Assembly (NCBI RefSeq): GCF_028748065.1
Contig: NZ_CP118166.1
Coordinates: forward strand, 2,929,501-2,993,500
DNA: 64,000 bases
Reading direction: 5' to 3'
Source: Hyphococcus flavus
GTDB lineage: Bacteria > Pseudomonadota > Alphaproteobacteria > Caulobacterales > Parvularculaceae
Below the pieces are notes generated by a model. The model was not told the origin of the DNA. It saw only the letters and a list, made by a program, of their open reading frames with translations, and ran no database searches. A program made the translations under genes and the position numbers. Shown piece after piece: positions 28,269-38,352 of this stretch. Each line of letters opens with the position of its first letter. Position 1 is the stretch's first letter.

Positions 28269-28988
28269 ATGCTCACCAAAAAACAGCATGAGCTCCTGAT
28301 TTTTATCAATAACCGGCTTTCGGAAACCGGTGTTTCGCCCTCGTTTGACGAGATGAAAGAAGCGCTGGATCTCAGATCGAAATCCGGTATCCACCGTCTG
28401 ATCACGGCGCTTGAAGAGCGCGGGTTTATTCGCCGTCTGCCTCACCGCGCAAGAGCCCTTGAAGTTCTAAAGATGCCCGATGGCGCCAAGGTCGATGCGA
28501 CGCCGAGCCCTGAGCAGCGCGGATTTAAGCCGGCTGTGGTCAATGCAGACTTCAATCGCGGGAGGGCGGGGCGGGAACCGTCGCGATCTGCACCGCATGA
28601 AGGCGTCGTTGACCTGCCGGTTCTAGGACGAATTGCTGCTGGCACGCCGATCGAGGCGATCCAGCACGAGGTTGATCGGTTTTCAGCCCCAGAGGCGTTT
28701 ATCGGCAAGGGCGATCATTACATCCTTGAAGTGCAAGGGGAGTCGATGATTGATGCCGGCATTCAGGATGGCGACTTTGTCGTCATCAAACGATGCGAGA
28801 GTGCGGAAAACGGCTCGATTGTCGTCGCGCTCGTGGATGATGAAGAAGCAACACTGAAACGCCTGCGCAAGAAAGGCGCGTCCATTGCCCTGGAAGCCGC
28901 CAATCCAGCCTTCGAGACCCGCATTTACGGCCCCGACCGCGTCAGTGTGCAGGGCAAGCTGGTTGGCCTGATGCGCCGGTATCACTAG
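28269..28988 (+). CDS. lexA: SOS repressor LexA
   Basis: The 239-residue repressor has an N-terminal winged helix-turn-helix ([10 protein letters not shown] to [13 protein letters not shown]) and a C-terminal S24 self-cleaving domain. The cleavage bond is Ala124-Gly125 (GRIAAGTPI), the nucleophile Ser159 (QGESMID) and the base Lys197 (EATLKRL). The long linker is usual for this class. The start at 28269 is chosen over the reading from 28179 because that one would translate through the SOS boxes. It overlaps convergent comEC by four bases. Confidence 0.97.
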   Translation: MLTKKQHELLIFINNRLSETGVSPSFDEMKEALDLRSKSGIHRLITALEERGFIRRLPHRARALEVLKMPDGAKVDATPSPEQRGFKPAVVNADFNRGRAGREPSRSAPHEGVVDLPVLGRIAAGTPIEAIQHEVDRFSAPEAFIGKGDHYILEVQGESMIDAGIQDGDFVVIKRCESAENGSIVVALVDDEEATLKRLRKKGASIALEAANPAFETRIYGPDRVSVQGKLVGLMRRYH

Positions 28989-31153
28989 CCGCCGCCCGTC
29001 CATGGGCGATCGCCGCGTACGGAGGCAGATGACTTTACGATTATCGCGCCGTCGCCTTTGACCCTTACTGAATGCGCGCCGCGGCGCCAGGCCGAGCGTC
29101 TGTCGATGAAAACCGCTTCGCAATCGCGCCAATCGTTTGAACTGACGGGGAAAAACGCCACAACGAGATCAGCACGGACGCAGTCTTCTGCCAGCGTTGA
29201 CCTGTCGGTTACGAACGCAGCTGTCGCTGATCCCTCCCCGCCAATTTCGGCAATACAGCCACCTTCATCGCATGCATAAATACTCTGCATAGATATTGGT
29301 TTAGTCGTTAATGGATCAAACCCAACTGACTCTTCCCAGATTGATGCGGCAAACTTTTCTCGGCGGGTATTGTATACAGCTATAGTTTCGCCGTCAGACC
29401 AATTTCTTAAAACAACTCCCGCATTTAATCCTGTTGCGGATACAAAAAGGTCTGGATGACGGGTTTTGCTGACCATCAACATGGCGAGAGGTATGGCGGC
29501 AATCCCTGCCAGCCGCCATGGCGCGCGCGATAAGCACAGCCACAGACCGCCCACTGTCAATGCAAGCATCGCAGCCAGAGGCCACTGCGCGGTGAGAGAA
29601 ACAGCGCCGGGCCATGACGCCACTTTTCCGGCAATCAGCAAGACTAAATCCATGCCCGACGCCGCAAACCGCCAGGCCCAGCCATCCCAGCCGAACGGAG
29701 ATAACAGCAGTGCCAGAATCGCCGCTGGGACGATCCAGAACCCCATCAACGGCATAGCGGCTACATTCGCCGGAAGCGAATAAATCGCAACACGATTGAA
29801 GTGATAAAGCGCGTATGGCGCCGTAGCGAGCGCGGCAATTGTGTCTGTGGCGGCCAGCCCTACGACATAGCGTTTTGTCTTGGCCAACGCATTGAAGTTT
29901 CGGTCTGGGCTGGCGCGTCTTCCAAACCATTCATAGCCAGCGATCAGCGCCGTCACAGCAGCAAAAGACATCTGAAACCCGGGATGGAACAACGCCTCCG
30001 GCGTCGTCAGTAAAATGACAATCGCTGCTATCGCTACATTTCGTAGCGACAGTGCGCGGCGATCGACTAGTATCGCGGCGAACATGATCGCCGCCATAAT
30101 GAATGCGCGCCGCGCAGACCATCCGCCTCCGGATAAAATCAGGTAGAAAAAACCGGAGGCCAGCGCCGCGATGGCAGCCCATTTCTTGATCGGGTACCTC
30201 AACGCGAGCGTTTCAGAGGCAGCCAGCCCAAAACGAACAGCAAAAAATATCAACCCGGTCGCCATACCCATATGCAGGCCCGAAATCGCAAGCAAGTGCG
30301 CAAGCCCAGTATCCCTTAACGCGTTCTCTGCACTTTCAGATATAGCGTCCCTTTTGCCGGTAACGATCGCCGCAAGGATAGCGCCGCCTTCGCTCGGCGC
30401 GGCTGTCGTAATGCGTTTGAACAGGTTGAATCTCATGGTCTCAACAGAACCCATGAATTTTTGACCGGCTGTTTTGCCTGATGTCTCTATGACTTCCGGC
30501 GCAGTAACAGCGAAACCAACTGCGCCAATCCGCTGAAAATAAAGCTGTCTTGCATAGTCGAACGCGCCTGGGGCGACTGGCGGCGGCGGTGGGGACAGTC
30601 CGGCGCGAATGGAAATCACGTCGCCTGGTGCTGCGTCAAATCCTTCTCCGCGCCAGGTAATGCGCGCCCGCGCCGGAGTATCCTCGGGTGCAAGCCCTGC
30701 GATTGAATGGAGAGCAATCACATAACGGCGACGCGCCTCACTTTCTTCAACGGATACCAGCCGACCGGTTGCTTCGACGATTCCGATATCTCGCCAAAGC
30801 TGCGGGGCCGCGACCTGATACGTCCGACAGTCAGCAGCGACAAACCCAAGGGCGGCAAGCGCAAAAGCGGACGCGATGAGCCGCAACCGTGCTATCCGAA
30901 AAGCGATTAATAGAGAGACGAATAGGAATGTTACCCCAACTTGCCAACCAGGTTCAGACTTCAGACTGAAGTAAAGACCGACCCCCAGGGCAATAGCGAC
31001 TGGCGACCAGAGGGTTATACGAGACAGGTCAGCCTTGGCCCAAACCGCCGCGTTTTTGCCAATGAGAAATAAGGCCCGCCTTAAGGATGGCGCGCTCCGC
31101 ATCCTGCTTTTAGAGGGATAATCCGCTATTTCGCCGAAAGTTTCAGCGGTCAT
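28985..31153 (-). CDS. comEC: ComEC/Rec2 DNA-uptake channel protein
   Basis: The 722-residue protein has an N-terminal DUF4131 region with several membrane segments and an OB-like soluble part. The Competence domain follows ([40 protein letters not shown]), with a short C-terminal soluble part. The metallo-beta-lactamase domain of longer ComEC proteins is absent or degenerate, and no HxHxDH motif is visible. It would form the inner-membrane channel for single-stranded DNA during transformation. Presence of this gene alone does not show natural competence. The position beside lexA and gltX is conserved in related genomes. Confidence 0.9.
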   Translation of the reverse strand: MTAETFGEIADYPSKSRMRSAPSLRRALFLIGKNAAVWAKADLSRITLWSPVAIALGVGLYFSLKSEPGWQVGVTFLFVSLLIAFRIARLRLIASAFALAALGFVAADCRTYQVAAPQLWRDIGIVEATGRLVSVEESEARRRYVIALHSIAGLAPEDTPARARITWRGEGFDAAPGDVISIRAGLSPPPPPVAPGAFDYARQLYFQRIGAVGFAVTAPEVIETSGKTAGQKFMGSVETMRFNLFKRITTAAPSEGGAILAAIVTGKRDAISESAENALRDTGLAHLLAISGLHMGMATGLIFFAVRFGLAASETLALRYPIKKWAAIAALASGFFYLILSGGGWSARRAFIMAAIMFAAILVDRRALSLRNVAIAAIVILLTTPEALFHPGFQMSFAAVTALIAGYEWFGRRASPDRNFNALAKTKRYVVGLAATDTIAALATAPYALYHFNRVAIYSLPANVAAMPLMGFWIVPAAILALLLSPFGWDGWAWRFAASGMDLVLLIAGKVASWPGAVSLTAQWPLAAMLALTVGGLWLCLSRAPWRLAGIAAIPLAMLMVSKTRHPDLFVSATGLNAGVVLRNWSDGETIAVYNTRREKFAASIWEESVGFDPLTTKPISMQSIYACDEGGCIAEIGGEGSATAAFVTDRSTLAEDCVRADLVVAFFPVSSNDWRDCEAVFIDRRSAWRRGAHSVRVKGDGAIIVKSSASVRGDRPWTGGG

Positions 31154-31260
31154 GATCTAGTTCTGGATCAGGCATAGGCCCCGGGAAAGTCTCGTGCTAT
31201 CCCGCCCGCCGCGAGAACCACACACCTCATGCAACTGAAAAAAGAGCCATTTCGCAAGTC

Positions 31261-32682
31261 ATGTCCCAAGATTTCCGATCAGCCGCCCCTGTTGTTACGC
31301 GCTTTGCACCCTCTCCCACCGGGTATCTCCATATTGGTGGCGCCCGCACGGCGCTGTTTAATTGGCTTTATGCACGCGGGCGCGGGGGAAAATTTCTCCT
31401 GCGCATAGAAGATACCGACCGGGCGCGGCATACTGAGGAAGCTGTGGCAGCCATCATCGACGGGCTGAAATGGTTGGGTCTCGATTGGGACGGCGATCCG
31501 GTCTCGCAATATTCTCGCCGGGACCGGCATGCAGAGATTGCTGAAAAGCTACTCCAATCAGGGCGTGCCTACCGGTGTTACCTGACGCCTGATGAACTTT
31601 CCGGAGCACGCGATCGAGCGAAGGCTAAAGGCGTGAGGTTTGAGAGCCCATGGCGCGAGGCGGATACTGACGACGCACCTGCTGACAAAACCTATGCCAT
31701 CAGATTTAAAGCGCCACGCGACGGCGAAACAGTAATCGAAGATGCTATTCAGGGGCGTGTAGCTTTTCCCAATTCCGCGCTTGATGATTTGATCATATTG
31801 CGAAGCGATGGCGGACCTACTTACAACTTGGCTGTTGTCGTTGATGATTATGACATGGGCGTTACGCATGTGATCCGCGGTGATGATCATCTCAATAACG
31901 CTGCTCGTCAGCAACAAATTTACGAAGCCCTTGATTGGAGCACGCCAGTCTTTGGTCATGTGCCCCTAATCCACGGTCAGGACGGGGCAAAACTCTCAAA
32001 ACGGCATGGAGCCCTTGGCGTCGAGGCCTATCGCGATCAGGGCTATTTGCCAGAAGGGCTTGCGAACTACCTGCTTCGCCTCGGATGGGCGCATGGGGAT
32101 GAAGAGATAATTCCTTTCACGCGCGCCAAGGAAACATTTGATTTATCAGGTGTCAACAAGGCGCCGGCCAGACTTGATATCGATAAACTAAACCACGTGA
32201 ACAGCCATTACATAGCAGAACTATCCGACGATAATTTCGTCAAAGGCGCCACTCCTTTTCTATCCGGCGCCGGCGTCACTCTTGATACAGATAATTTTGA
32301 GCGGCTAACGCGATCGGCTTCATTTTTGAAATCGCGCTGCGCTAACCTTGCTGAAGTGGCGGGTGTCTCAGAATATCTGTTCCTACAGCGGCCGCTCCAG
32401 ATTGAGGGAAAGGCGGCAAAGCCGCTCCGCAAGGAAGGCGCAGTAGAAATCCTCGCTTCGCTAATTGAGGTTCTCCAAGAGGAAGCCGTCTGGTCCTCAG
32501 CCGAAAAGCTGGATGAGACGCTGAAAGCACTGGTCGAGACGAAAAATATTGGCTTTGGCGCGCTCGGCCAGCCGGCCCGGGCGGCGCTGACGGCAGGGCG
32601 GCCTTCGCCAGGGCTCGGCGAGGTGCTATACGGCCTCGGACGCGAGGAAGCGCTAGCGCGGCTGGCAGATCAGACCGCTTGA
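31261..32682 (+). CDS. gltX: Glutamyl-tRNA synthetase
   Basis: This 473-residue class I synthetase has the HIGH-type motif (YLHIGGARTALFNWLYARG) and the KMSKS-type motif KLSKRHG. The C-terminal anticodon-binding helical domain ends the protein. Many alphaproteobacteria have two GltX enzymes, one of which also charges tRNA-Gln for later amidation. Which type this is cannot be told by eye. It is divergent from comEC with a gap of about 107 bases. Confidence 0.95.
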   Translation: MSQDFRSAAPVVTRFAPSPTGYLHIGGARTALFNWLYARGRGGKFLLRIEDTDRARHTEEAVAAIIDGLKWLGLDWDGDPVSQYSRRDRHAEIAEKLLQSGRAYRCYLTPDELSGARDRAKAKGVRFESPWREADTDDAPADKTYAIRFKAPRDGETVIEDAIQGRVAFPNSALDDLIILRSDGGPTYNLAVVVDDYDMGVTHVIRGDDHLNNAARQQQIYEALDWSTPVFGHVPLIHGQDGAKLSKRHGALGVEAYRDQGYLPEGLANYLLRLGWAHGDEEIIPFTRAKETFDLSGVNKAPARLDIDKLNHVNSHYIAELSDDNFVKGATPFLSGAGVTLDTDNFERLTRSASFLKSRCANLAEVAGVSEYLFLQRPLQIEGKAAKPLRKEGAVEILASLIEVLQEEAVWSSAEKLDETLKALVETKNIGFGALGQPARAALTAGRPSPGLGEVLYGLGREEALARLADQTA

Positions 32683-32768
32683 CCTCGGGACTGGCGTCTC
32701 TGAGGTAAACTGGCTAGTGTGCGCCGCAACATTCCATGACGCGCTGCGGTAAAGAAAAGGTTTGAGAA

Positions 32769-34073
32769 ATGAAAAGCGATTTAAATCAAACAGATGTGGC
32801 GACGTTCGAGGTTGGCGGGAAAACCGCTGAGATGCCAGTTTTCAAAGCTACGCATGGGCCAGACGTCGTCGATATAAGAACCCTTTACAAGCAAACCGGC
32901 GCTTTCACTTTCGATCCCGGATACACGTCCACCGCAAGTTGCGAATCCAAGATCACCTATATCGATGGCGATGAAGGCGTACTTCTCTATCGCGGCTATC
33001 CCATAGACCAGTTGGCGGAGCATTCGAATTTCATCGAAGTCGCTTATCTCTTGCTGAACGGCGAACTTCCAACCAAGGACGAAAAGACGCGCTTTGATCA
33101 TTCGATCACCATGCACACCATGGTGCACGAGCAGCTCAAGAATTTTTACAACGGTTTCCGCCGTGATGCACACCCCATGGCGATCATGGTCGGCGTTGTT
33201 GGCGCACTCTCAGCCTTTTATCACGACTCAACAGACATCACCGATCCTAAACAGCGCCTTGTCGCCAGCCATCGGATGATCGCAAAAATGCCGACCATTG
33301 CGGCCATGGCTTACAAGTATTCAATTGGTCAGGCGTTCGTGTTCCCGCGTAATGATCTAGACTACACATCGAATTTCATGCGCATGTGCTTCGCGGTCCA
33401 GGCCGAGGAATTTGAAGTCAATCCAGTGCTATCAAGCGCCCTCGATAAGATCTTCATTTTACACATGGATCATGAGCAAAACGCCTCGACCTCAACGGTT
33501 CGGTTGGCTGGTTCTTCAGGGGCTAACCCTTTTGCTTGTATCGCCGCCGGTATTGCCTCGCTCTGGGGGCCAGCTCATGGAGGCGCGAATGAAGCCGCGC
33601 TAAACATGCTGGAAGAAATTGGCGATGTCGAACGCATCCCAGAGTTCATTAAACGCGCCAAGGACAAGAACGATCCGTTCAGGCTTATGGGCTTTGGCCA
33701 CCGGGTTTACAAAAATTATGACCCGCGCGCAAAAGTCATGCGCAAAGCCTGCCATGAAGTGCTGGATGCGCTTGGTGTCCGCAACGAGCCGCTTTTGCAG
33801 GTCGCCATGGAATTGGAGCGGATCGCGCTTGAAGACGAATATTTCGTTGAGAAAAAACTATATCCCAATATTGACTTTTATTCTGGCATTACGCTGCGCG
33901 CATTGGGTTTCCCCACGGACATGTTCACCGTTCTTTTTGCATTGGCGCGTACTGTCGGATGGATCGCGCAATGGTCTGAGATGATCGAGGATCCAAATCA
34001 GAAAATCGGCCGCCCGCGCCAAATTTACACCGGCGCGCCTGCCCGCAACTACACGGCTATCGACCAGCGCTGA
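32769..34073 (+). CDS. gltA: Citrate synthase (type II)
   Basis: This 434-residue enzyme condenses acetyl-CoA and oxaloacetate at the entry of the TCA cycle. Catalytic residues are recognisable in [13 protein letters not shown] and [11 protein letters not shown] (His), [14 protein letters not shown] (His) and PNIDFYSG (Asp). The length and N-terminal extension fit the hexameric, NADH-sensitive type of Gram-negative bacteria. AAAGG upstream supports the start. Confidence 0.97.
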   Translation: MKSDLNQTDVATFEVGGKTAEMPVFKATHGPDVVDIRTLYKQTGAFTFDPGYTSTASCESKITYIDGDEGVLLYRGYPIDQLAEHSNFIEVAYLLLNGELPTKDEKTRFDHSITMHTMVHEQLKNFYNGFRRDAHPMAIMVGVVGALSAFYHDSTDITDPKQRLVASHRMIAKMPTIAAMAYKYSIGQAFVFPRNDLDYTSNFMRMCFAVQAEEFEVNPVLSSALDKIFILHMDHEQNASTSTVRLAGSSGANPFACIAAGIASLWGPAHGGANEAALNMLEEIGDVERIPEFIKRAKDKNDPFRLMGFGHRVYKNYDPRAKVMRKACHEVLDALGVRNEPLLQVAMELERIALEDEYFVEKKLYPNIDFYSGITLRALGFPTDMFTVLFALARTVGWIAQWSEMIEDPNQKIGRPRQIYTGAPARNYTAIDQR

Positions 34074-34094
34074 AACCGGCGTTATGGGATAGAC

Positions 34095-34277
34095 ATGGTC
34101 TGGCTTGCCGCACACATCTGGTTTTTGTTGTTCATTGCCTTCGGCATTGGCCTGGGAACCGGCTGGTGGATTTGGGGAGCCAGAAGCGAACAGCCTTCCC
34201 AGCCCCAAAACAGCGATACGCCTATGGGCACGCTCGATATTGATTACGACCCTGCCGAGGAACAACGAAAGACATGA
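34095..34277 (+). CDS. Small single-pass membrane protein between gltA and purB
   Basis: A 60-codon reading frame has one membrane segment (AAHIWFLLFIAFGIGLGTGWW), a WGARSE boundary and an acidic tail. It fills the gap between gltA and purB exactly and overlaps the purB start (ATGA), which supports translation. The segment is followed by a short polar tail with DIDYDPAEE. The function is unknown. I do not recognise a family. Confidence 0.6.
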   Translation: MVWLAAHIWFLLFIAFGIGLGTGWWIWGARSEQPSQPQNSDTPMGTLDIDYDPAEEQRKT

Positions 34278-35575
34278 TCCCACGCTATACCCGGCCCGAT
34301 ATGGCCGCCATCTGGTCAGACGCATCGAAATACAGAATCTGGTTTGAGATTGAAGCCCACGCCGCCGATAGGGTCGCCGAGCTTGGCGTCATCCCAAAAG
34401 AAGCCGCTCAGAAAATTTGGGAGAAGGCGCGTGACGCCGAGTTTGACGTGGCGCGCATCGATGAGATCGAGCGCGAGGTCAAACACGATGTCATCGCCTT
34501 CCTTACGCATCTTGCTGAAATCGTCGGTGATGAAGCGCGGTTTGTACACCAGGGCATGACCTCGTCAGACGTACTGGACACGTGTTTATCAGTACAGCTA
34601 ACACGCGCCGCTGATCTATTGTTAGACGGTATGGACCGTGTTCTCGCCGCACTCAAAACCCGGGCGCTTGAGCACAAAAACACCGTTTGCGTAGGGCGCA
34701 GCCATGGCATCCACGCCGAACCGACGACTTTTGGACTAAAGCTCGCTGGATTTTACGCTGAGTTTGAACGCGGCAAACGCCGTTTGGAAACAGCGCGGGA
34801 AGAAGTCGCCGTCTGCGCCATTTCCGGCGCGGTTGGCACTTTCGCAAACATTGACCCATCCGTTGAAGCGCATGTGGCGGATAAAATGGGCCTCAAAATC
34901 GAACCCGTTTCCACACAGGTTATTCCGCGCGATCGCCACGCCGCTTATTTTTCTGCACTTGCAGTGATTTCTTCTTCTGTAGAGCGCATTGCGACGGAAA
35001 TTCGCCACCTTCAGCGTACAGAAGTGCTTGAGGCGGAAGAATATTTTTCAAAGGGGCAAAAAGGCTCATCCGCCATGCCCCATAAACGTAATCCAATTCT
35101 AACTGAAAACCTCACAGGCCTTGCGCGGCTGGTAAGGATGTGTGCCGCGCCGGCGCTGGAGAACGTCGCGCTCTGGCACGAACGTGATATTTCGCACTCG
35201 TCCGTTGAACGCGGCATTGGTCCAGATGCGACCGTGCATCTCGATTTCGCGCTTCATCGCTTGGCTGGCGTTATCGAGAAACTAGTCGTTTATCCTGAAC
35301 GCATGCAGGAAAACATGGACCGGCTCGGCGGCCTTATCTTTTCCCAGCGGGTTCTCCTTGCTCTCACCCAGGCGGGCGCTTCCCGCGAGGAGGCCTATAG
35401 CCTCGTTCAGAGAAATGCGATGCCGGCATGGCGCGGCGAAGGCGCGTTTCTGGACAACCTAAAAGGCGATCAGGAAGTTACAGTAAAACTATCAGCCAAC
35501 GAACTCGAGCACCTTTTCGATCTGAACTATCATACCAAGAACGTGGATGTGATTTTCAGCCGGGTCTTTGGCTGA
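34274..35575 (+). CDS. purB: Adenylosuccinate lyase
   Basis: The 433-residue fumarase/aspartase-superfamily enzyme acts twice in purine synthesis, cleaving SAICAR and adenylosuccinate. The signature loop SSAMPHKRNPILTENL is present, with the His of VGRSHGIHAEPTTFG and TSSDVLDT. Start overlaps the small membrane protein gene. The length is typical of the bacterial short form. Confidence 0.97.
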   Translation: MIPRYTRPDMAAIWSDASKYRIWFEIEAHAADRVAELGVIPKEAAQKIWEKARDAEFDVARIDEIEREVKHDVIAFLTHLAEIVGDEARFVHQGMTSSDVLDTCLSVQLTRAADLLLDGMDRVLAALKTRALEHKNTVCVGRSHGIHAEPTTFGLKLAGFYAEFERGKRRLETAREEVAVCAISGAVGTFANIDPSVEAHVADKMGLKIEPVSTQVIPRDRHAAYFSALAVISSSVERIATEIRHLQRTEVLEAEEYFSKGQKGSSAMPHKRNPILTENLTGLARLVRMCAAPALENVALWHERDISHSSVERGIGPDATVHLDFALHRLAGVIEKLVVYPERMQENMDRLGGLIFSQRVLLALTQAGASREEAYSLVQRNAMPAWRGEGAFLDNLKGDQEVTVKLSANELEHLFDLNYHTKNVDVIFSRVFG

Positions 35576-35640
35576 GCTCATACCTGCCCGCGATGTTTGG
35601 GCGCGTTGATAGTCGCGTCCATTGTTCCCATAAGCACTAT

Positions 35641-36063
35641 ATGTCCAATGCTAGCGAAACTTATGGTGAAGCAGCGCCTGAGAAACCATGGTTAACGGCG
35701 ATGGTTAGAGGCGCTCGCGGCAAATGTCCGAGATGTGGCGAAGGCAGCTTATATTCAAGCTATGTCAAAACCGCGCCCCAGTGCGCTGAATGCGGGCTCG
35801 ATTTATCGGGGCACCGGGCGGACGACGCCCCGCCCTATATCACCACCTTTTTAGTGGGTCACATCACCATACCGCTCGCCCTCGCCTCCAAACAGCTTTT
35901 TGACCCGCCTTTGTGGATGCAGTTCGCGGTCTGGCTTCCCATAATGGCGGTCAGTGCCTGGGCGATATTGCCAGCATCAAAAGGCGCCCTCATAGGCCTT
36001 CAGTGGGTGAACAAGATGCACGGCTTTGCCGGCCCGGACGCTGACCCGGCTGCGGACGCCTGA
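35641..36063 (+). CDS. DUF983 membrane protein with zinc ribbon
   Basis: The protein is 140 residues from the ATG at 35641. The N-terminal part has two CxxC pairs (CPRCGEG and CAECG), likely a zinc ribbon, followed by two membrane segments (about 72-88 and 95-115). This is the DUF983 family, common in alphaproteobacteria and of unknown function, and sometimes linked to cytochrome oxidase clusters. The longer frame from 35428 is inside purB and is not used. Confidence 0.8.
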   Translation: MSNASETYGEAAPEKPWLTAMVRGARGKCPRCGEGSLYSSYVKTAPQCAECGLDLSGHRADDAPPYITTFLVGHITIPLALASKQLFDPPLWMQFAVWLPIMAVSAWAILPASKGALIGLQWVNKMHGFAGPDADPAADA

Positions 36064-36150
36064 ATTTTATTCTATTGTGCTTGACACCTAGGCGACCGCG
36101 AGTATGTTCCGCGCTCATTTTGCGTATTGCGGGCCCAACAGGAGCGACCC

Positions 36151-36318
36151 ATGGCCAAGCCGACAACCGTTAAAATCCGGCTCAATTCAACCGCCGGCAC
36201 GGGCTTCTTCTATGTAACGAAGAAGAATACCCGCACGATGACGGAAAAGCTGGTGCTCAAGAAATACGATCCAGTCGCTCGCAAGCACGTTGAATTTAAA
36301 GAAGGCAAAATCAAGTAA
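36151..36318 (+). CDS. rpmG: 50S ribosomal protein L33
   Basis: This 55-residue basic protein starts [20 protein letters not shown] and ends with the L33 pattern [19 protein letters not shown]. It lacks the Cys pairs of the zinc-binding form. AGGAG eight bases upstream supports the start. A strong terminator follows. The rpmG-pleD-divK order matches Caulobacter. Confidence 0.95.
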   Translation: MAKPTTVKIRLNSTAGTGFFYVTKKNTRTMTEKLVLKKYDPVARKHVEFKEGKIK

Positions 36319-36343
36319 GCTGGTAGCCCGGCCTTGATCTGAC

Positions 36344-36373
36344 AAAGCCGCCTTTATGGCGGCTTTCTTGTTT
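36344..36373 (+). terminator. Intrinsic terminator after rpmG
   Basis: AAAGCCGCC and its complement GGCGGCTTT form a 9-bp stem around a five-base loop, followed by TCTTGTTT. It lies 26 bases after the rpmG stop. The reverse side could also serve pleD. Confidence 0.75.
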
Positions 36374-36387
36374 ATAAAATTCTTTGA

Positions 36388-37764
36388 TTAAGCCGCGCTG
36401 TTAATAACCCGGTTCCGGCCGCCGGTTTTGGCCTCGTAGAGCGCCTCATCCGCACGTTTGATCAGCTTCTGCGCGCTGTCGTCTTCAAGTCCGTGCTCAG
36501 TCGACGCCAGGCCGATGCTTACCGTTACGCCAAGTTCATCACGACCGTTGTTCAGCGTAAACTTGTCTTCTGCGATTTCGGCGCGCAGGCGTTCTGCTAC
36601 GACTGACGCGAACGCCAGGTCTGTATCCGGCATAGCAATCAGGAATTCTTCGCCGCCATAACGGCACGCCAAATCGATTCCCCGAATGGAATTGGCGATC
36701 CGGTCGGCGAATTCTTTCAACACACGATCCCCCACATCGTGACCATGCGTATCGTTTATGACTTTGAAGTGATCAATATCGAGGACCATGATCGCCAGTG
36801 GACGCCCAGTCCAAAACGCACGATCAAACATCGCAGATAAATGACTCGCTAGATAACGACGGTTGTAAAGACCGGTGAGCTGGTCGGTAACCGCCATCTC
36901 GAGACTTACCTGGAACGACGAACGCAACTGATCAACATAGCGCTTGCGGCGCAGTTGCGTCATGACCCGCGCCGTTAATTCGTTTTTATCAACCGGTCGG
37001 GTTACATAGTCATTCACCCCGATATCCAGCGCTCGAACCAGCTTTCTCGTATCCCCGTGACGAACTACAGCCAGCAAAGGTGTCAATCGGGTCTCTTCAA
37101 ACGACCTGATCGAAGAGCAAAGACGTAGCGGGTCCATAGCCTCAAGCGACATGTTTACAAGAATGAGGTCAAAGTCGCCGGAACGCGCTCGTCCGAGCGC
37201 GACTTCCGGGTCTGTTTCGTGGACTATTTGCTGTGCATCCTCGCCAATCGCAGCCTTAAGACGCGATGCCTGATCTTCATTGTCATCTATAATGAAAATA
37301 CGTTTTTCTGTCGGATTTACTTCCGTATCAAGCTTGCCGACAACACCGAGATCTTTTCCTGTTGCGTACCGGGCGCGCAGCTCATCCGTCATCATCTTCA
37401 GACGCGTCAGAGATCTCACGCGCGCAAACAGCGCCAAATCTTCAACGGGCTTGGTCAAAAAGTCATCAGCGCCGGCCTCAAGTCCGGCAACGCGGTCGGC
37501 CTGTTGATCAAGCGCTGTCACCATCACCACCGGAATATGCATGGTGTCAGGATCGCTTTTCAGTTGGCGGCACGTTTCAAACCCGTCCATCCCAGGCATC
37601 ATGACGTCCAGCAAGACGATGTCCGGCTTCTCGTTTTTTGCGAGTTCGATCGCTTCCTGACCGGAATACGCCCCAATCACGTCAAAGTATTCCGCCCGCA
37701 GCTTGGCTTCGAGCAGTTTGACGTTGGGTTCGAGATCATCGACGACTAGTACGCGCGCCGTCAT
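36388..37764 (-). CDS. pleD: Diguanylate cyclase response regulator PleD
   Basis: This 458-residue protein has REC-REC-GGDEF architecture. The first receiver is intact (VLVVDD, phosphoacceptor in VLLDVMMPG, Lys in TKP). The second is an adaptor for dimerisation. The cyclase loop is GGEEF in CRYGGEEFLIAMP, with the product-inhibition I-site RGID just upstream and DIDHFK for metal binding. It makes c-di-GMP when phosphorylated and, in Caulobacter, directs the swarmer-to-stalked transition. It is downstream of divK by about 40 bases. Confidence 0.95.
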   Translation of the reverse strand: MTARVLVVDDLEPNVKLLEAKLRAEYFDVIGAYSGQEAIELAKNEKPDIVLLDVMMPGMDGFETCRQLKSDPDTMHIPVVMVTALDQQADRVAGLEAGADDFLTKPVEDLALFARVRSLTRLKMMTDELRARYATGKDLGVVGKLDTEVNPTEKRIFIIDDNEDQASRLKAAIGEDAQQIVHETDPEVALGRARSGDFDLILVNMSLEAMDPLRLCSSIRSFEETRLTPLLAVVRHGDTRKLVRALDIGVNDYVTRPVDKNELTARVMTQLRRKRYVDQLRSSFQVSLEMAVTDQLTGLYNRRYLASHLSAMFDRAFWTGRPLAIMVLDIDHFKVINDTHGHDVGDRVLKEFADRIANSIRGIDLACRYGGEEFLIAMPDTDLAFASVVAERLRAEIAEDKFTLNNGRDELGVTVSIGLASTEHGLEDDSAQKLIKRADEALYEAKTGGRNRVINSAA

Positions 37765-37806
37765 GCAGCCCCCACTGGGTTAGAACTTATCCATTAATGG
37801 ACAAGC

Positions 37807-38205
37807 CTAATCCAAATACCTTTTCACTTTCTCAATAAACGAAACAACGGAGATTGGTTTTGCGATGTAATCTTCACATCCGCCTTTCCTGATCCGTTCC
37901 TCGTCCCCCTTCATGGCGAACGCCGTTACAGCGATCACCGGAATATCAGCGAGTTCCTGGTCACTCTTGATCTTTTGCGTTACCTCAAGCCCTGACACTT
38001 CTGGCAATTGAATATCCATCAGGATCAAGTCCGGCCGGGATTCATTCAGCGCCTCTAACGCTTCCGGACCAGTACGCGCTTCCAGGGTCTCATACCCATG
38101 CGCTTCCAGCAGATCGCGGAAGAGTTTCATATTCAGCTCGTTGTCTTCAACGATCAGCACCGTCTTCGGGAGCGTTGAATAATCGAGCTTTTCCATGGCT
38201 GACAT
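37807..38205 (-). CDS. divK: Single-domain response regulator DivK
   Basis: The 132-residue protein is one receiver domain: acidic pocket [11 protein letters not shown], phosphoacceptor in [13 protein letters not shown], Thr in VTAFAMKGD and Lys in AKPISV. The [11 protein letters not shown] segment is typical of DivK. In Caulobacter it works with PleC, DivJ and DivL to control CtrA activity. Placement before pleD supports the name. An ATG three codons in (MEKLDYS) is an alternative start. Confidence 0.92.
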   Translation of the reverse strand: MSAMEKLDYSTLPKTVLIVEDNELNMKLFRDLLEAHGYETLEARTGPEALEALNESRPDLILMDIQLPEVSGLEVTQKIKSDQELADIPVIAVTAFAMKGDEERIRKGGCEDYIAKPISVVSFIEKVKRYLD

Positions 38206-38279
38206 AATACGCCTTTGCCGTCATATCTCTCATAGGGCGCGAATCAGCGCCTTGGAAAGCAAGCTTTGCGCAAAAGGTC

Positions 38280-38294
38280 TTAATCGAATGTTTA
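38280..38294 (-). promoter_or_regulatory. Possible CtrA-binding site before divK
   Basis: TTAA-N7-TTTA at this position matches seven of eight bases of the CtrA site TTAA-N7-TTAA and lies 75-90 bases before divK. divK is a CtrA-regulated gene in Caulobacter. A single short near-match is weak evidence. Confidence 0.3.
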
Positions 38295-38352
38295 TCCTGA
38301 CCGCGCGAATGGCAATTTTTCGAGTTATGTTAAGGCGGTAACGATTTGTTAA

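Noticed and set aside
28985-31153. comEC as evidence for natural competence
   Set aside because: No other competence or type IV pilus gene is in the window, and comEC is widely kept in this class.
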